64,000 nt of DNA. Source: SAR202 cluster bacterium bin22 (GTDB lineage Bacteria > Chloroflexota > Dehalococcoidia > Lucifugimonadales > UBA3495). A program made the position numbers and the translations under genes. The DNA lies in contig MPMM01000006.1 in NCBI GenBank assembly GCA_002238505.1, positions 81,265 through 145,264 on the forward strand, given 5' to 3'. This document shows positions 28,166-36,748 of the stretch, one piece after another. The notes beneath the pieces are model-generated. The model ran no database searches. It was not told the origin of the DNA and worked only from the letters and a program-made list of their open reading frames with translations. Each line of letters opens with the position of its first letter. Within the stretch, counting starts at the first letter, position 1.

Positions 28166-28501
28166 ATGATCGTAGATATTCAGCGCACCGGTTCAGTCGT
28201 GGTCCTTATTGCCGAAGGTCACGTAGACAGCGCAAATGCCCCGGAGTTTCAGAGTGCCATCTGCGCTGCCATCGAGAGTACCGATCAAATGGTAATCCTA
28301 GACCTTGAGAAGGTGCCGTTTATGAGCAGCGCCGGATTGCGAACCGTCCTGATGGTGTCGAAGGACCTGCAGAAGAGGAATGCCAGGGTGGCCGTTTGCT
28401 CACCGCTACAGATGGTCAGAGATGTCTTTATCATCAGCGGCTTTGAAGGGATCATCGGGATGTACAATACCCAGCGCGATGCGCTTGCGAGTGTCGATTA
28501 G
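28166..28501 (+). CDS. STAS-domain anti-sigma factor antagonist
   Basis: A 111-residue single STAS domain. AEGHVDSANAPEFQ and VILDLEKVPFMSSAGLRTVL are typical of SpoIIAA/RsbV-like antagonists. Ser55 in FMSSAGLR is the likely phosphorylated residue; the usual Asp before it is Ser here. Such proteins are phosphorylated by a partner kinase and, when dephosphorylated, bind it to free a sigma factor. No partner kinase, phosphatase or sigma factor gene is adjacent, so its circuit lies elsewhere. AGGAG stands before the ATG. Confidence 0.88.
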   Translation: MIVDIQRTGSVVVLIAEGHVDSANAPEFQSAICAAIESTDQMVILDLEKVPFMSSAGLRTVLMVSKDLQKRNARVAVCSPLQMVRDVFIISGFEGIIGMYNTQRDALASVD

Positions 28502-28861
28502 CGGCGGTGGCTTCTTCCCTACGGATAATAATGAGAGTATGCAATGGCTGAGATTGGTCAGGGACGGGCAGCGCCATATGGCTTGAAATGGGTTCCCCTG
28601 TTGACGGTGATGCCGAGAACATCTCCTCCATTACCATTACCATTGGGTCAAGATCACGCCTGAAGGTTGAGTTCTGTGATTGCGTCTGGAGGAGGGACCT
28701 TACTAGCCGCCTGCCGGAGCCGCATCAGTGAAGTTGCCGGGACGGACCGAGCCCTCGGAGAGGAGTTCCTATCATCGGATGCCGATCTTTACCCCACGAA
28801 CCGACGCAGCCTCCTTCCGGAGGTTTCAGCGCCGCCCCATGCCAGGCAAGAGGAGACAAGA

Positions 28862-31126
28862 GTGAACAGGTTCAAGGGTTCACCTTCCGGAATAGCCAGA
28901 GCTTTGATGTTGGGCCTTGTTGCAATCTCAATTCTGGGGGCAACAGCCTGTCAGGGAGAAAAGGGACCGGAAGGACCGCAGGGAGTCCGTGGAGCAGCAG
29001 GAGTACCTGGTTCAGAAGGGAGGCGTGGCTTGACTGGGCCCCAGGGCCCAGAGGGGGTGCCGGGGGCCGTTGGAACGCCGGGTAAAGACGGACCGGTGGG
29101 ACCTCCAGGGCCACGGGGGTTGGCCGGGCCCGTGGGCCCCGCGGGCCCTTCGGGCGGCGGCGCTCCCGAACAAAGTTACACCCTGCAGCTGCTGCATGCA
29201 GCAGATATGGATGGAACAACCGGGGCCCTGACCAACGTGGAGAACTTCTCCGCGATTCTCGAGGGCTTCCGCAATCAGTTCCCCTACAACACGCTGGTGT
29301 TGAGTTCGGGCGACAACTACATTCCCGGGCCCCGCTACTACGCTGCTGCCGACGAAGTTAACGACCCAGTCCTGGGCGTTTCCGGAGAAGGCCGGGGCGA
29401 CATTGCCCTGCTGAACGCCATGGGGTTTCAGGCGTCGGCACTGGGCAACCACGAACTGGACCGGGGCACGGCAGCTTTTGCTTCCCAAATCGCTCATGAT
29501 GAGAACGAGGGCGAGTATCCTGGCGCCCGGTTCCCCTACTTGTCCAGCAACCTGCTTTTCGCCAACGATGAGGCGCTTGCTCCTCTGGTAGTCGTCGATG
29601 GTCAGGAGGCGGCCCTTGTTGCCGGAAGTCTGGCGGCCAGCGCCGTGGTCACCGTCGCCGGGGAACGCGTAGGCATTGTCGGGGCAACGACAACTTACCT
29701 GTCCACCCTGACCATTGCTGGAGACGTGGCCGTCCTGCCCGGGAACCGTGCCGCCACATCCGACCTGGCCGTAGTTGTCCAGCGCGCTGTGGACGCGCTG
29801 ACGGAACAGGGCATCGACAAGGTCATCCTGTTGGCGCATATGCAGCGGATTGCAATCGAACGAGAGTTGGCCGGCCTGCTGTCTGACGTGGACATCATCG
29901 TGGCGGGAGGTTCCAATACGCTGTTGACCGACGAGACCGACCGCCTCTGGCCTGGTGACGTGTCGGCCGGATACTATCCCCTCCACCTCCAATCCGCTTC
30001 CGGCGAGCCTGTGCTCCTGGTAAACACGGACGGCGACTATAAATATCTGGGTAGGCTGGTCGTTGATTTTGACCAAGAAGGACTGGTGGTTCCGGAGTCC
30101 ATCGACCCCCACCTGAGCGGGGCCTATGCCACCAGTCCCCAGGGAGGGCACCAATTTGCCGGAAAGCCGATACCGGAGGTAACCGCCATCGCGGAGTCCC
30201 TGCGGAACGTGGTTATGAAACGGGACGGTAACATATTCGGCCATAGTCTGGTCTACCTGAACGGTGCTCGCCGGTCAGTGCGAACCCAGGAAACCAACTT
30301 GGGCAATCTGGTTGCCGACTCATTCCTGTGGACCGCCCGGCAGGTGGACCCGGATGTGGCCGTTGCCCTGAAGAACAGCGGAGGCATTCGGGACAAGATT
30401 GGCTTTATCTATCAACCGCCCGGCTCCGACGATCCCTCAGAGATTGAGCTTCTGCCGCCCCGGGCCAACCCGGAAATCGGCAAGGTCGCAGGCAGTATTT
30501 CCCAGTTGGATATCCAGGGCGCTCTCCGGTTCAACAACGGGATTGTGATCGTCCCTCTGACCGCCCAGGAGTTACTGGCGATCATGGAGCATTCCATCGC
30601 CGCCGACGGAGTTGGAACTGTGGATTCCGGCCGCTTTCCCCAGGTGGCGGGCATGCGCTTCAGCTTCGACCCTGCAGCGCCCTCTGGCGACCGTATTCAG
30701 TCGCTTGCCATAGTCGCCGCCGACGGGACAATTGCCGATCGGTTAGTGGTAGAGGGCGAACTCGCGGGCGATCCGAAACGCAGGATAAAGATGGCTACCA
30801 TGAATTTTCTGGTGGATGGGGGCAGCGGATTTCCCTTTCCCATGCCAGCGGCAGGAAGGGTAAACCTTTACGGAGTTTCGGGCCACGACCCGAGCCACAC
30901 CCGCTCCTCTGGAGGAGCCATGAACGAAGATGACGGCTCGGCAATCGTCCGTCCTGGGCTGGCCGACTTCGCGGAGCCAGGGACGGAACAGGACGCGCTG
31001 GCGGAATACCTGGCGGCCCATTTCACCGCCCAACCCTATGCCATCGCCGACACTCCCCGGGAAATGGACCGGCGCATACAGAACCTGGCTATTTCCGGAG
31101 TTCAGGATTCCGTATTCGGCAATTAG
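28862..31126 (+). CDS. 5'-nucleotidase-family lipoprotein with collagen-like stalk
   Basis: A surface lipoprotein of 754 residues. GTG 28862, after AAGAGGAGA, gives a signal peptide ending in a lipobox (GATAC, Cys30). Residues 32-100 are about 23 uninterrupted Gly-X-Y triplets. The rest is a two-domain 5'-nucleotidase/UshA-like hydrolase. The metallophosphatase part has [26 protein letters not shown] and LLAHMQ. The C-terminal domain has [25 protein letters not shown] and [11 protein letters not shown]. The usual GGHxHT motif reads AGGSNTLL, so one metal-ligand His is missing and activity may differ. The expected role is hydrolysis of nucleotides or related phosphoesters outside the cell, held away from the membrane by a rod. 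Confidence 0.85.
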   Translation: MNRFKGSPSGIARALMLGLVAISILGATACQGEKGPEGPQGVRGAAGVPGSEGRRGLTGPQGPEGVPGAVGTPGKDGPVGPPGPRGLAGPVGPAGPSGGGAPEQSYTLQLLHAADMDGTTGALTNVENFSAILEGFRNQFPYNTLVLSSGDNYIPGPRYYAAADEVNDPVLGVSGEGRGDIALLNAMGFQASALGNHELDRGTAAFASQIAHDENEGEYPGARFPYLSSNLLFANDEALAPLVVVDGQEAALVAGSLAASAVVTVAGERVGIVGATTTYLSTLTIAGDVAVLPGNRAATSDLAVVVQRAVDALTEQGIDKVILLAHMQRIAIERELAGLLSDVDIIVAGGSNTLLTDETDRLWPGDVSAGYYPLHLQSASGEPVLLVNTDGDYKYLGRLVVDFDQEGLVVPESIDPHLSGAYATSPQGGHQFAGKPIPEVTAIAESLRNVVMKRDGNIFGHSLVYLNGARRSVRTQETNLGNLVADSFLWTARQVDPDVAVALKNSGGIRDKIGFIYQPPGSDDPSEIELLPPRANPEIGKVAGSISQLDIQGALRFNNGIVIVPLTAQELLAIMEHSIAADGVGTVDSGRFPQVAGMRFSFDPAAPSGDRIQSLAIVAADGTIADRLVVEGELAGDPKRRIKMATMNFLVDGGSGFPFPMPAAGRVNLYGVSGHDPSHTRSSGGAMNEDDGSAIVRPGLADFAEPGTEQDALAEYLAAHFTAQPYAIADTPREMDRRIQNLAISGVQDSVFGN
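28955..29161 (+). repeat. Collagen-like Gly-X-Y repeat
   Basis: Nine-base periodic DNA encoding about 23 Gly-X-Y triplets ([13 protein letters not shown] at the start, [15 protein letters not shown] at the end) with many Pro in X and some K-D/E charged triplets. It forms the stalk of the nucleotidase lipoprotein. Confidence 0.9.
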
Positions 31127-33005
31127 AAAACCCGAATCGGGGCATTGGTGTCCGCGGCCTTTGAGGCGAGAGGGCCGGCCTTCTGTTTTGTATTCTAGTC
31201 AAGTACTGGGATCCTCGTGTCCTGGTCCTTCCACTACCTTACATAGAAAAAATCGGGACTCAGTACCGACGGGCGCAGCCTGTATGAAGCCCCGCCTACT
31301 CCCGGTGAGCCATTCCGAAATAGATCGAGGGTTCCGTCAAAGACATAGCCCCCCAATCTATAAACACACTAATAATACAGGCTGCGCCCTAAATAACATG
31401 ATACTAATACACATCTTATGGTATTGTTGTGCTTGCCCCCGTTAAAGGCGAGAGTATGCCTCCTTGCATAGGGAGGGCGTATGGTGGCAGTTGCCTGATA
31501 TTAGGCCAATCCACCCAGCTTGGAGCCTTTGACTGTGGCACTGAGACACCTTCGGATTCTCCGTGTAATTGACTCAGGAGGGTTGATTTACGCCAGCATT
31601 CTCAATGCCGATTGCCCTTCCGGAGCGAGGTTGATGTGCAATGGATCATTGAGTAGATTTGACGCCGAAAATTGGGCTTTGGCTTTTCCCGGTGGCGAGA
31701 CCTTCTTGACCAATGCGGTTACGCCTCACGGCCATACTGACCACCCTTACAATCCGGGCTTTGCAGCAGCTTAGCCTGCATGAAGCAGTAGCACCCGTAC
31801 GCAAACAGAGAGACTGCCGTCAAATCAGCTTGGGGTTCTTCGACTGGGGCGCAATGGCTGTTCTCTGGCCGTGGGGCGCAATAATGAACGCCGGGCAGAG
31901 ACAATGCGGGTACCAACGATGGCCTGGCCAGCCCTGGAACTTGTTAGCGCGCGGTGCTGCTGCCTCGCTTGACGAGGCGAGCAATCGCAAGCCCCCTGGG
32001 ACAGGTGCTGGACAGTCGGCAAGCCCTTGTTCCTGCCACACTTGGTTGTCTTTGGCTTTTTCAGTGGTCAAGCTGAAATTGAGCGCGGCAAGAGACAGCA
32101 AGTCGTGGCTTGCGGTGGGACACTGGACGGCAGAGGTTAACAGCACGATGGCGAACCCTATCCGGATCATGGGCGTGATTGATTAGTCTTTGAAGTTGTC
32201 CTGAGATACTCCTCGAATTCCTTCATTTCCTCCCCTCCTTTATCTCCGGACTGGTACAGAAGTTTTAAGATGCGAATGCGCTGCGCGCTCCGTTGGGTCG
32301 GTGCTTGGCCGCGGGGGCTGAGCCACCCTTCAGGTGGGAGGACAAGGCCTTTGGAATGTCTCGCTCTTAACCGGGCCGACCGAGTAACGGGGAAGGCGTC
32401 CACTGGCTCCATAGCGGCCTCACCGAGTCCTACCACTAGGCCCCCTGACCCTGGCAGAGTTACATCCCGTGTCTACTCGGGAGATCTAGCGACTTTTTGA
32501 GGGGTTCGGCCGTGGAGAGGCGGGTTCAGGGACACGGCGGCAGGAATTTCTGGAGGCGAGTGATAACCGACCTGTGCTTTGGCCATCCCCCCGTTGGCAC
32601 CATCGATAAGCAATGTGGGTATTACGAGGAACCGCTCGCTGGTGGCGATGCCGCCTACTCAAGGGAGGAGGAGTACATTCCTGGAGAGGGAGTTCCTGAC
32701 ACGTGGAAGACATGCTACTTCAACAGTTGGGCCGCGGCGGGCCACCGCTTCATTTACCGGCACGGAATTGCTATAGATTATCTTGACCGAGATCTCCAGG
32801 GACGCCAGAAAGCTACTAGCATCGAACCAGGAACTTCGCCGGAAAGCGATTTGCTTGGGACCGGCGGGAGAACAGTCTTCGACCCTGGCGTTCTCCCGTC
32901 AATGCCGAAGCCATGTAAAACAAGCCGAACTGACCAAGTGGGCTGGGCCACCGGGCTAGCCGCCCGCGTTACTCCCCAGCGAATATGGACCCCGATTCTA
33001 ATTAT
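31127..33005. other. Long stretch without a convincing gene
   Basis: Many short ORFs on both strands, none with a family match. The best candidates are a minus-strand pair. At 32226-32167 a strong GGAGGGGAGG stands before a 19-codon frame (MKEFEEYLRTTSKTNQSRP). Its stop overlaps by ATGA a second frame, 32170-31820, that starts like a signal peptide (MIRIGFAIVLLTSAV). Both may be remains. The plus-strand ORF 32497-33021 reads smoothly but is unrecognised. The stretch looks like decayed accessory DNA. Confidence 0.4.
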
Positions 33006-33017
33006 AGGAAAAGGAGA

Positions 33018-33845
33018 ATGACTCAGCAGGCATCGGGTACCCCTGACTATACTATGGGATTCAGTGACGAGTTCATGGAGTCTGTCCGGCGCTATACCGC
33101 TGAAGCCAGCGCCGGATACCTCCTGCCCCACCTCCGGCCGGGCATGCGAGTTCTTGACTTCGGCTGCGGCCCCGGCACCATATCCGTGGGACTGGCCAAG
33201 GCCATCGAACCGGGAGAGTTGCACGGTGTGGACATGGAAGAGTCCCAGATTGAGCTGGCCCGGAGAGTGGCCGAAACCAGTGGCAACCACAACGCGTTTT
33301 TCCACGTGGGCGACGTGACCGCCCTGGATTTTGAGGATAACTGTTTTGACCTGGCGCACTGTCACAACGTCCTCCTTTACGTTCCCGACACCCGGGCTGT
33401 GCTACAAGAGGCGAAGCGGGTCCTGAAGCCCGGCGGAATCATCGCGTGCCGGGAAATGATCGTTGGGTCGTGCTTTACCCACCCGGATTACGGAGTTATC
33501 AGAAAATCCTGGGACATGTTTGAAGATCTGCTGGCCGCCGACGACGCCCACCCGCAGATGGGCAAGGACATGAAGGGCCACATTATCGAAGCCGGTTTCA
33601 CTAACCTGCGAATGACCGCTTCCTTCGACATTTACAGCACCCAAAAGGACGTGGACTTCATCCACGCCCTGGCCATCCAATGGTTCCTGTCTCCAGAAAT
33701 AGTGGAGGCAGCTATAAAGTACGGCGCCTCCAGCCAGGAGTTGTGCGACGAAATTCGCATCGCCTATGACCGGTGGAGGCAAGATCCGGGGGCCTCGGTT
33801 GGCGTTGCCTTTGGCGAAGCCGTAGCCAGCAAACCATATGGATAA
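33018..33845 (+). CDS. SAM-dependent methyltransferase, copy 1
   Basis: A class I methyltransferase of 275 residues. Motif I is VLDFGCGPGTIS and motif II is LHGVDMEESQIELA. The post-motif region has VGDVTALDFEDNCFD, then HNVLLYVPD and EAKRVLKPGG (motif III). The C-terminal 120 residues (CREMIVGSCFTHPDYG and onward) are shared with the next gene and probably bind the substrate, which is unknown. ATG 33018 follows AAAAGGAGA at the right distance; the longer frame from 32985 is not needed. Copies 1 and 2 lie in tandem, 159 bp apart. Confidence 0.88.
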   Translation: MTQQASGTPDYTMGFSDEFMESVRRYTAEASAGYLLPHLRPGMRVLDFGCGPGTISVGLAKAIEPGELHGVDMEESQIELARRVAETSGNHNAFFHVGDVTALDFEDNCFDLAHCHNVLLYVPDTRAVLQEAKRVLKPGGIIACREMIVGSCFTHPDYGVIRKSWDMFEDLLAADDAHPQMGKDMKGHIIEAGFTNLRMTASFDIYSTQKDVDFIHALAIQWFLSPEIVEAAIKYGASSQELCDEIRIAYDRWRQDPGASVGVAFGEAVASKPYG

Positions 33846-34004
33846 TGACAAACATTGACCATTAAGGCCGCATCATGAAAACCGACTCGCCAATAGTAGC
33901 AGCCAGGAATTTGGCACCCGGGGCAACGGCCCTTCAGATATCCGATGCTGCTGGCGAAACCACGACCAGGAGGCCTGGATTCCACCACAGGGAGAATAAA
34001 GGAG

Positions 34005-34825
34005 ATGACCGACCGGACATCGGCAACCCCTGATTACACCATGGGCTTCAGCGAAGAAATGCTCCAATTTTTTAGCGGCACACAGCGGAAGCCAACGCGG
34101 CGTTTCTGATCCCTTTTCTCCAGCCCGGAATGCGGGTCCTGGACTTCGGCTGCGGGCCGGGAACCATATCTACAGAACTGGCCAAGCTTGTAGCGCCCGG
34201 CGAGTTGCACGGGGTAGATATGGAGGAGTCCCAGATTGACCTGGCCAGGTCAATTGCCAGCTCCGCCGCTCAGGAGAACGCCATTTTCCACGTTGCCGAC
34301 GCCACCGACCTGCCCTTTGAAGATGGTTACTTCGATGTGGCCCATTGCTATAACGTCCTCACGCACATTCCCGACACCAAAGCCGTTCTGGCAGAGGTTA
34401 AGCGGGTCCTGACACCCGGCGGCGTCATCGGCAGCCGTGAGATGATAAGCAGCTCCTGCTTTTCCCACCCCGACTTCGGTATTATCCAAAAGGGATGGGA
34501 CATGTTTGAGGACCTTTTAGCTGCCAACGACGGGCACCCCCATATGGGAAAGGACCTGAAAAACCAGTTTCTTCAGGACGGCTTTGCCGACGTAAAGGCC
34601 AGCGGGTCTTTCAACTATTACACCACGCCCAGGGACATTGAATTCTCTTACAACCTGGTAATGGGCTGGTTCCTCTCTCCCGAAGTCATGGAAACGGCCA
34701 TTAATTATGGGGCTTCAACAAGGGAAATGTGCGATGAAATTCGCCGCGCCCATGACCTGTGTAAAGCGCATCCCGGAGCGACGGTTGGCGTTGCCTATGG
34801 TGAAGCCATAGGCTCTAAGACCTGA
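34005..34825 (+). CDS. SAM-dependent methyltransferase, copy 2, one frameshift
   Basis: A tandem paralogue of the preceding gene. ATG 34005 (after AAAGGAG) starts MTDRTSATPDYTMGFSEEML, matching copy 1. A one-base loss in or after a T6 run near 34065 throws it out of frame; it resumes as RHTAEANAAFLIPFLQPGMR. All later motifs are intact (VLDFGCGPGTIS, HGVDMEESQIDLA, VKRVLTPGG) to the stop at 34825. If the T run is a base error the gene is whole; otherwise only the 34130-34825 part could be made, without its N-terminal lid. Confidence 0.82.
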
Positions 34826-34840
34826 TATTCTCCTGAACAA

Positions 34841-34870
34841 CGTAGGGGCGCATCTCGATGCGCCCCTACG
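34841..34870. terminator. Perfect 13-bp palindrome after methyltransferase
   Basis: CGTAGGGGCGCAT, loop CTCG, ATGCGCCCCTACG: a perfect 13-bp stem 15 bp after the stop. It has no T run, so it may be a dispersed palindromic (REP-like) element acting as a transcript end. GTAGGGGCG also occurs, on the minus strand, in the hairpin at 20861-20891. Confidence 0.6.
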
Positions 34871-35082
34871 TGAATGCGACTGCTTTGAAGTGGTTGGCTG
34901 GGGATGAATCGTCAACGTGGCGCAGCCCAAAATCCATGATGGTTGGCGCCGGACATCGTTCCTTGCCTTTATGGCTGTACCTTTAGGATTTCCGGGTTTC
35001 GGCCTTCGCCGGAACGATGGAGAGAAGCAGTATCATCAATCACTTCAGAGATATTCGACTGCTTGGAACGTCACTGCGGGAT

Positions 35083-35559
35083 TCAATCGTCGGTTGCCGG
35101 ACCCTGCGCCAGGGCGTCGTAGTTGGCGGTCATAGTAAGTGCAGCGGAAGCAAAGGCGCCCAGATCCTCGTCGCTTATCCCCAGCACCAGAGCCTGAAAA
35201 AACTCCTGAATGGCTCGGTCGGATTCGGTAATACGTTCCCGGCCGGCATCCGTCAGGCTCAGCATCACGATGCGCCGGTCATTGGGCAACCGCCGGCGAG
35301 CCAGAAAGCCCATCTCCACCAGGCTGTTCACCAACCGGCTGATTCGAGCCGGGTCCGTGGGCAGCACATCCGCGAGCTGGGTAGCCGTGCATTCCTCGTG
35401 GCCCAGGCAGAACTTTAGCAGCTTGAATTCCAGAACTATCAAGCCGTAGGGCACAAGTACTTTCGCCATCCCCTTGTCCAAGGCAGTAATTAAACTGCCC
35501 ACATGGGTTTCCAGGGCTTCACTGAAGGAACTTCCTTCCGGCTGATTAGAAGAAGTCAA
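35083..35559 (-). CDS. MarR-family transcriptional regulator
   Basis: A 158-residue winged-helix regulator. CTATQLADVLPTDPARISRL is the helix-turn-helix and MGFLARRRLPNDRRIVMLSL the wing, followed by TDAGRERI as in MarR proteins. It forms dimers that bind inverted repeats and often releases DNA on binding small phenolic ligands. The TTG start at 35559 follows AAGGTGG. It faces away from the large surface gene; a near-perfect inverted repeat over a promoter at 36221-36264 is a candidate target, but no operator is evident right before the gene itself. Confidence 0.88.
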   Translation of the reverse strand: MTSSNQPEGSSFSEALETHVGSLITALDKGMAKVLVPYGLIVLEFKLLKFCLGHEECTATQLADVLPTDPARISRLVNSLVEMGFLARRRLPNDRRIVMLSLTDAGRERITESDRAIQEFFQALVLGISDEDLGAFASAALTMTANYDALAQGPATDD

Positions 35560-36220
35560 ACTACCACCTTGCCTTCCGTCGGGGAATGGTGTCTCAGTTC
35601 CGGCCTGTCGGATGCTGATAGGCTGACCTGTGTGATAAATCTGCTCGACGCAGTAGTTGCGCCTGAGTGGGTGAGAGCTGGACCACGGCCCTTTGAAAGC
35701 GGCAACCTGACTGAAATGAAGGCATCAATTCAAGACTGTCGCCCTTACTCTTCCCTCCGGAACCATGGCTCAGGACGCGAATAGTTTAGCTATGACTTAT
35801 TTCGGAACTATTACACAGTACCGTCGGCAACTGGCCAGCTATGGCCGGTAGCCTCATCTCCAGGGGGCCCCACCCTAACCTCACGCCCTAATGGGCGAAA
35901 GCGACTCTTGAGGTGGTTTTTCACCCTCCGGGACGCCGGCTCCGACGGTTTGCAGATAAAGGATACCCTGCCGGGTAGCTTGAAGGATGTCATGCCGGCG
36001 CCGGCGGGAAGAGAACGGTGCAATAGCTGTGAAATAAGCCTGAATCGAAATGATGGTCCGAGGATGTATCCGGGCTTGTTTCGAAGTTCACCAAGGTGTT
36101 CCCGTGTTTCTGTTCTGCTTGCCGCCAGCTATTGTAATATAACGCAAGCATATCTTACCACAAATATTGTGCCGGAAAATATTTGTTACTCCAATCACCT
36201 TATTAAACAAACTTCTGGTG
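35560..36220. other. Intergenic, no gene seen
   Basis: It contains only weak ORFs. A GC palindrome (GCCGGCGCCGGC, near 35993-36004) is the sole clear structure before the promoter region, which becomes distinctly AT-rich from about 36120. Confidence 0.5.
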
Positions 36221-36264
36221 AGACAATGGTTGGTGTTGACAACCATTGTCTTGCATAGTAGTAT
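36221..36264 (+). promoter_or_regulatory. Promoter overlapped by a 12-bp inverted-repeat operator
   Basis: AGACAATGGTTG (36221-36232) and CAACCATTGTCT (36240-36251) form a perfect 12-bp inverted repeat with a 7-nt spacer. Its right arm contains the last bases of a perfect -35 box, TTGACA (36236-36241). Exactly 17 nt on is TAGTAT (36259-36264), a fair -10. A protein bound to the repeat would cover the -35 region. It points toward the large surface gene at 36749, giving a leader of about 480 nt. Confidence 0.6.
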
Positions 36265-36333
36265 CCCAAAAGCCCGAGGGAAAACCGAACCTAAAGGAAG
36301 CGGAATAACAATCGGTGAACGACCCAAATTGTA

Positions 36334-36364
36334 GATGTCCGGCCCTCGCCAGGGGCCGGACATC
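36334..36364. repeat. Hairpin in the leader of the large surface gene
   Basis: GATGTCCGGCC (36334-36344) pairs with GGCCGGACATC (36354-36364), an 11-bp stem. It lies about 65 bp after the promoter at 36221-36264 and would form in the leader RNA. It may be an attenuator or a dispersed palindrome. Confidence 0.5.
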
Positions 36365-36748
36365 CAACAGACCAAGCCCCGATGCCTCCGACTCTCACCT
36401 CGAAAAGGCATCAGGAGCGGCTACAACCCCATACTACCCAGTTGCCCCCTGCCGTTGCAAGCGGTTGGCGGGATTGTTAACTTCGTGTTTACACTTCCGC
36501 CGGCCAGTTCAGACGTCGGCTCGGCCAAAAGCCTCTTTCCGCCGGTTTTCCCTCAGCGTCACGCCCCTCCCGGAAGCTGCCAACGAGCCCTCCTCTCCTT
36601 CCACCCTTTCTTCCCCTCTTGGGGGGAATGCCAGGCCCGTGTCGCGTTTTTCCGGCAACAGGAGCAATGCCTTACTCCAAGGCACTTCCGTCCAGCGCCT
36701 TTCGTCCAGCGATTGGTAACCGGAACACAGACACTGAGGTAAAGCGCG

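Noticed and set aside
29012..30244. A 410-codon minus-strand ORF across the nucleotidase
   Set aside because: The plus strand has metallophosphatase motifs throughout; the antisense frame is low in any family character.
36315..36742. Two ORFs of about 135 codons before the giant surface gene
   Set aside because: Pro/Ser/Arg-rich, no ribosome site, and they lie in what appears to be the leader of 36749.
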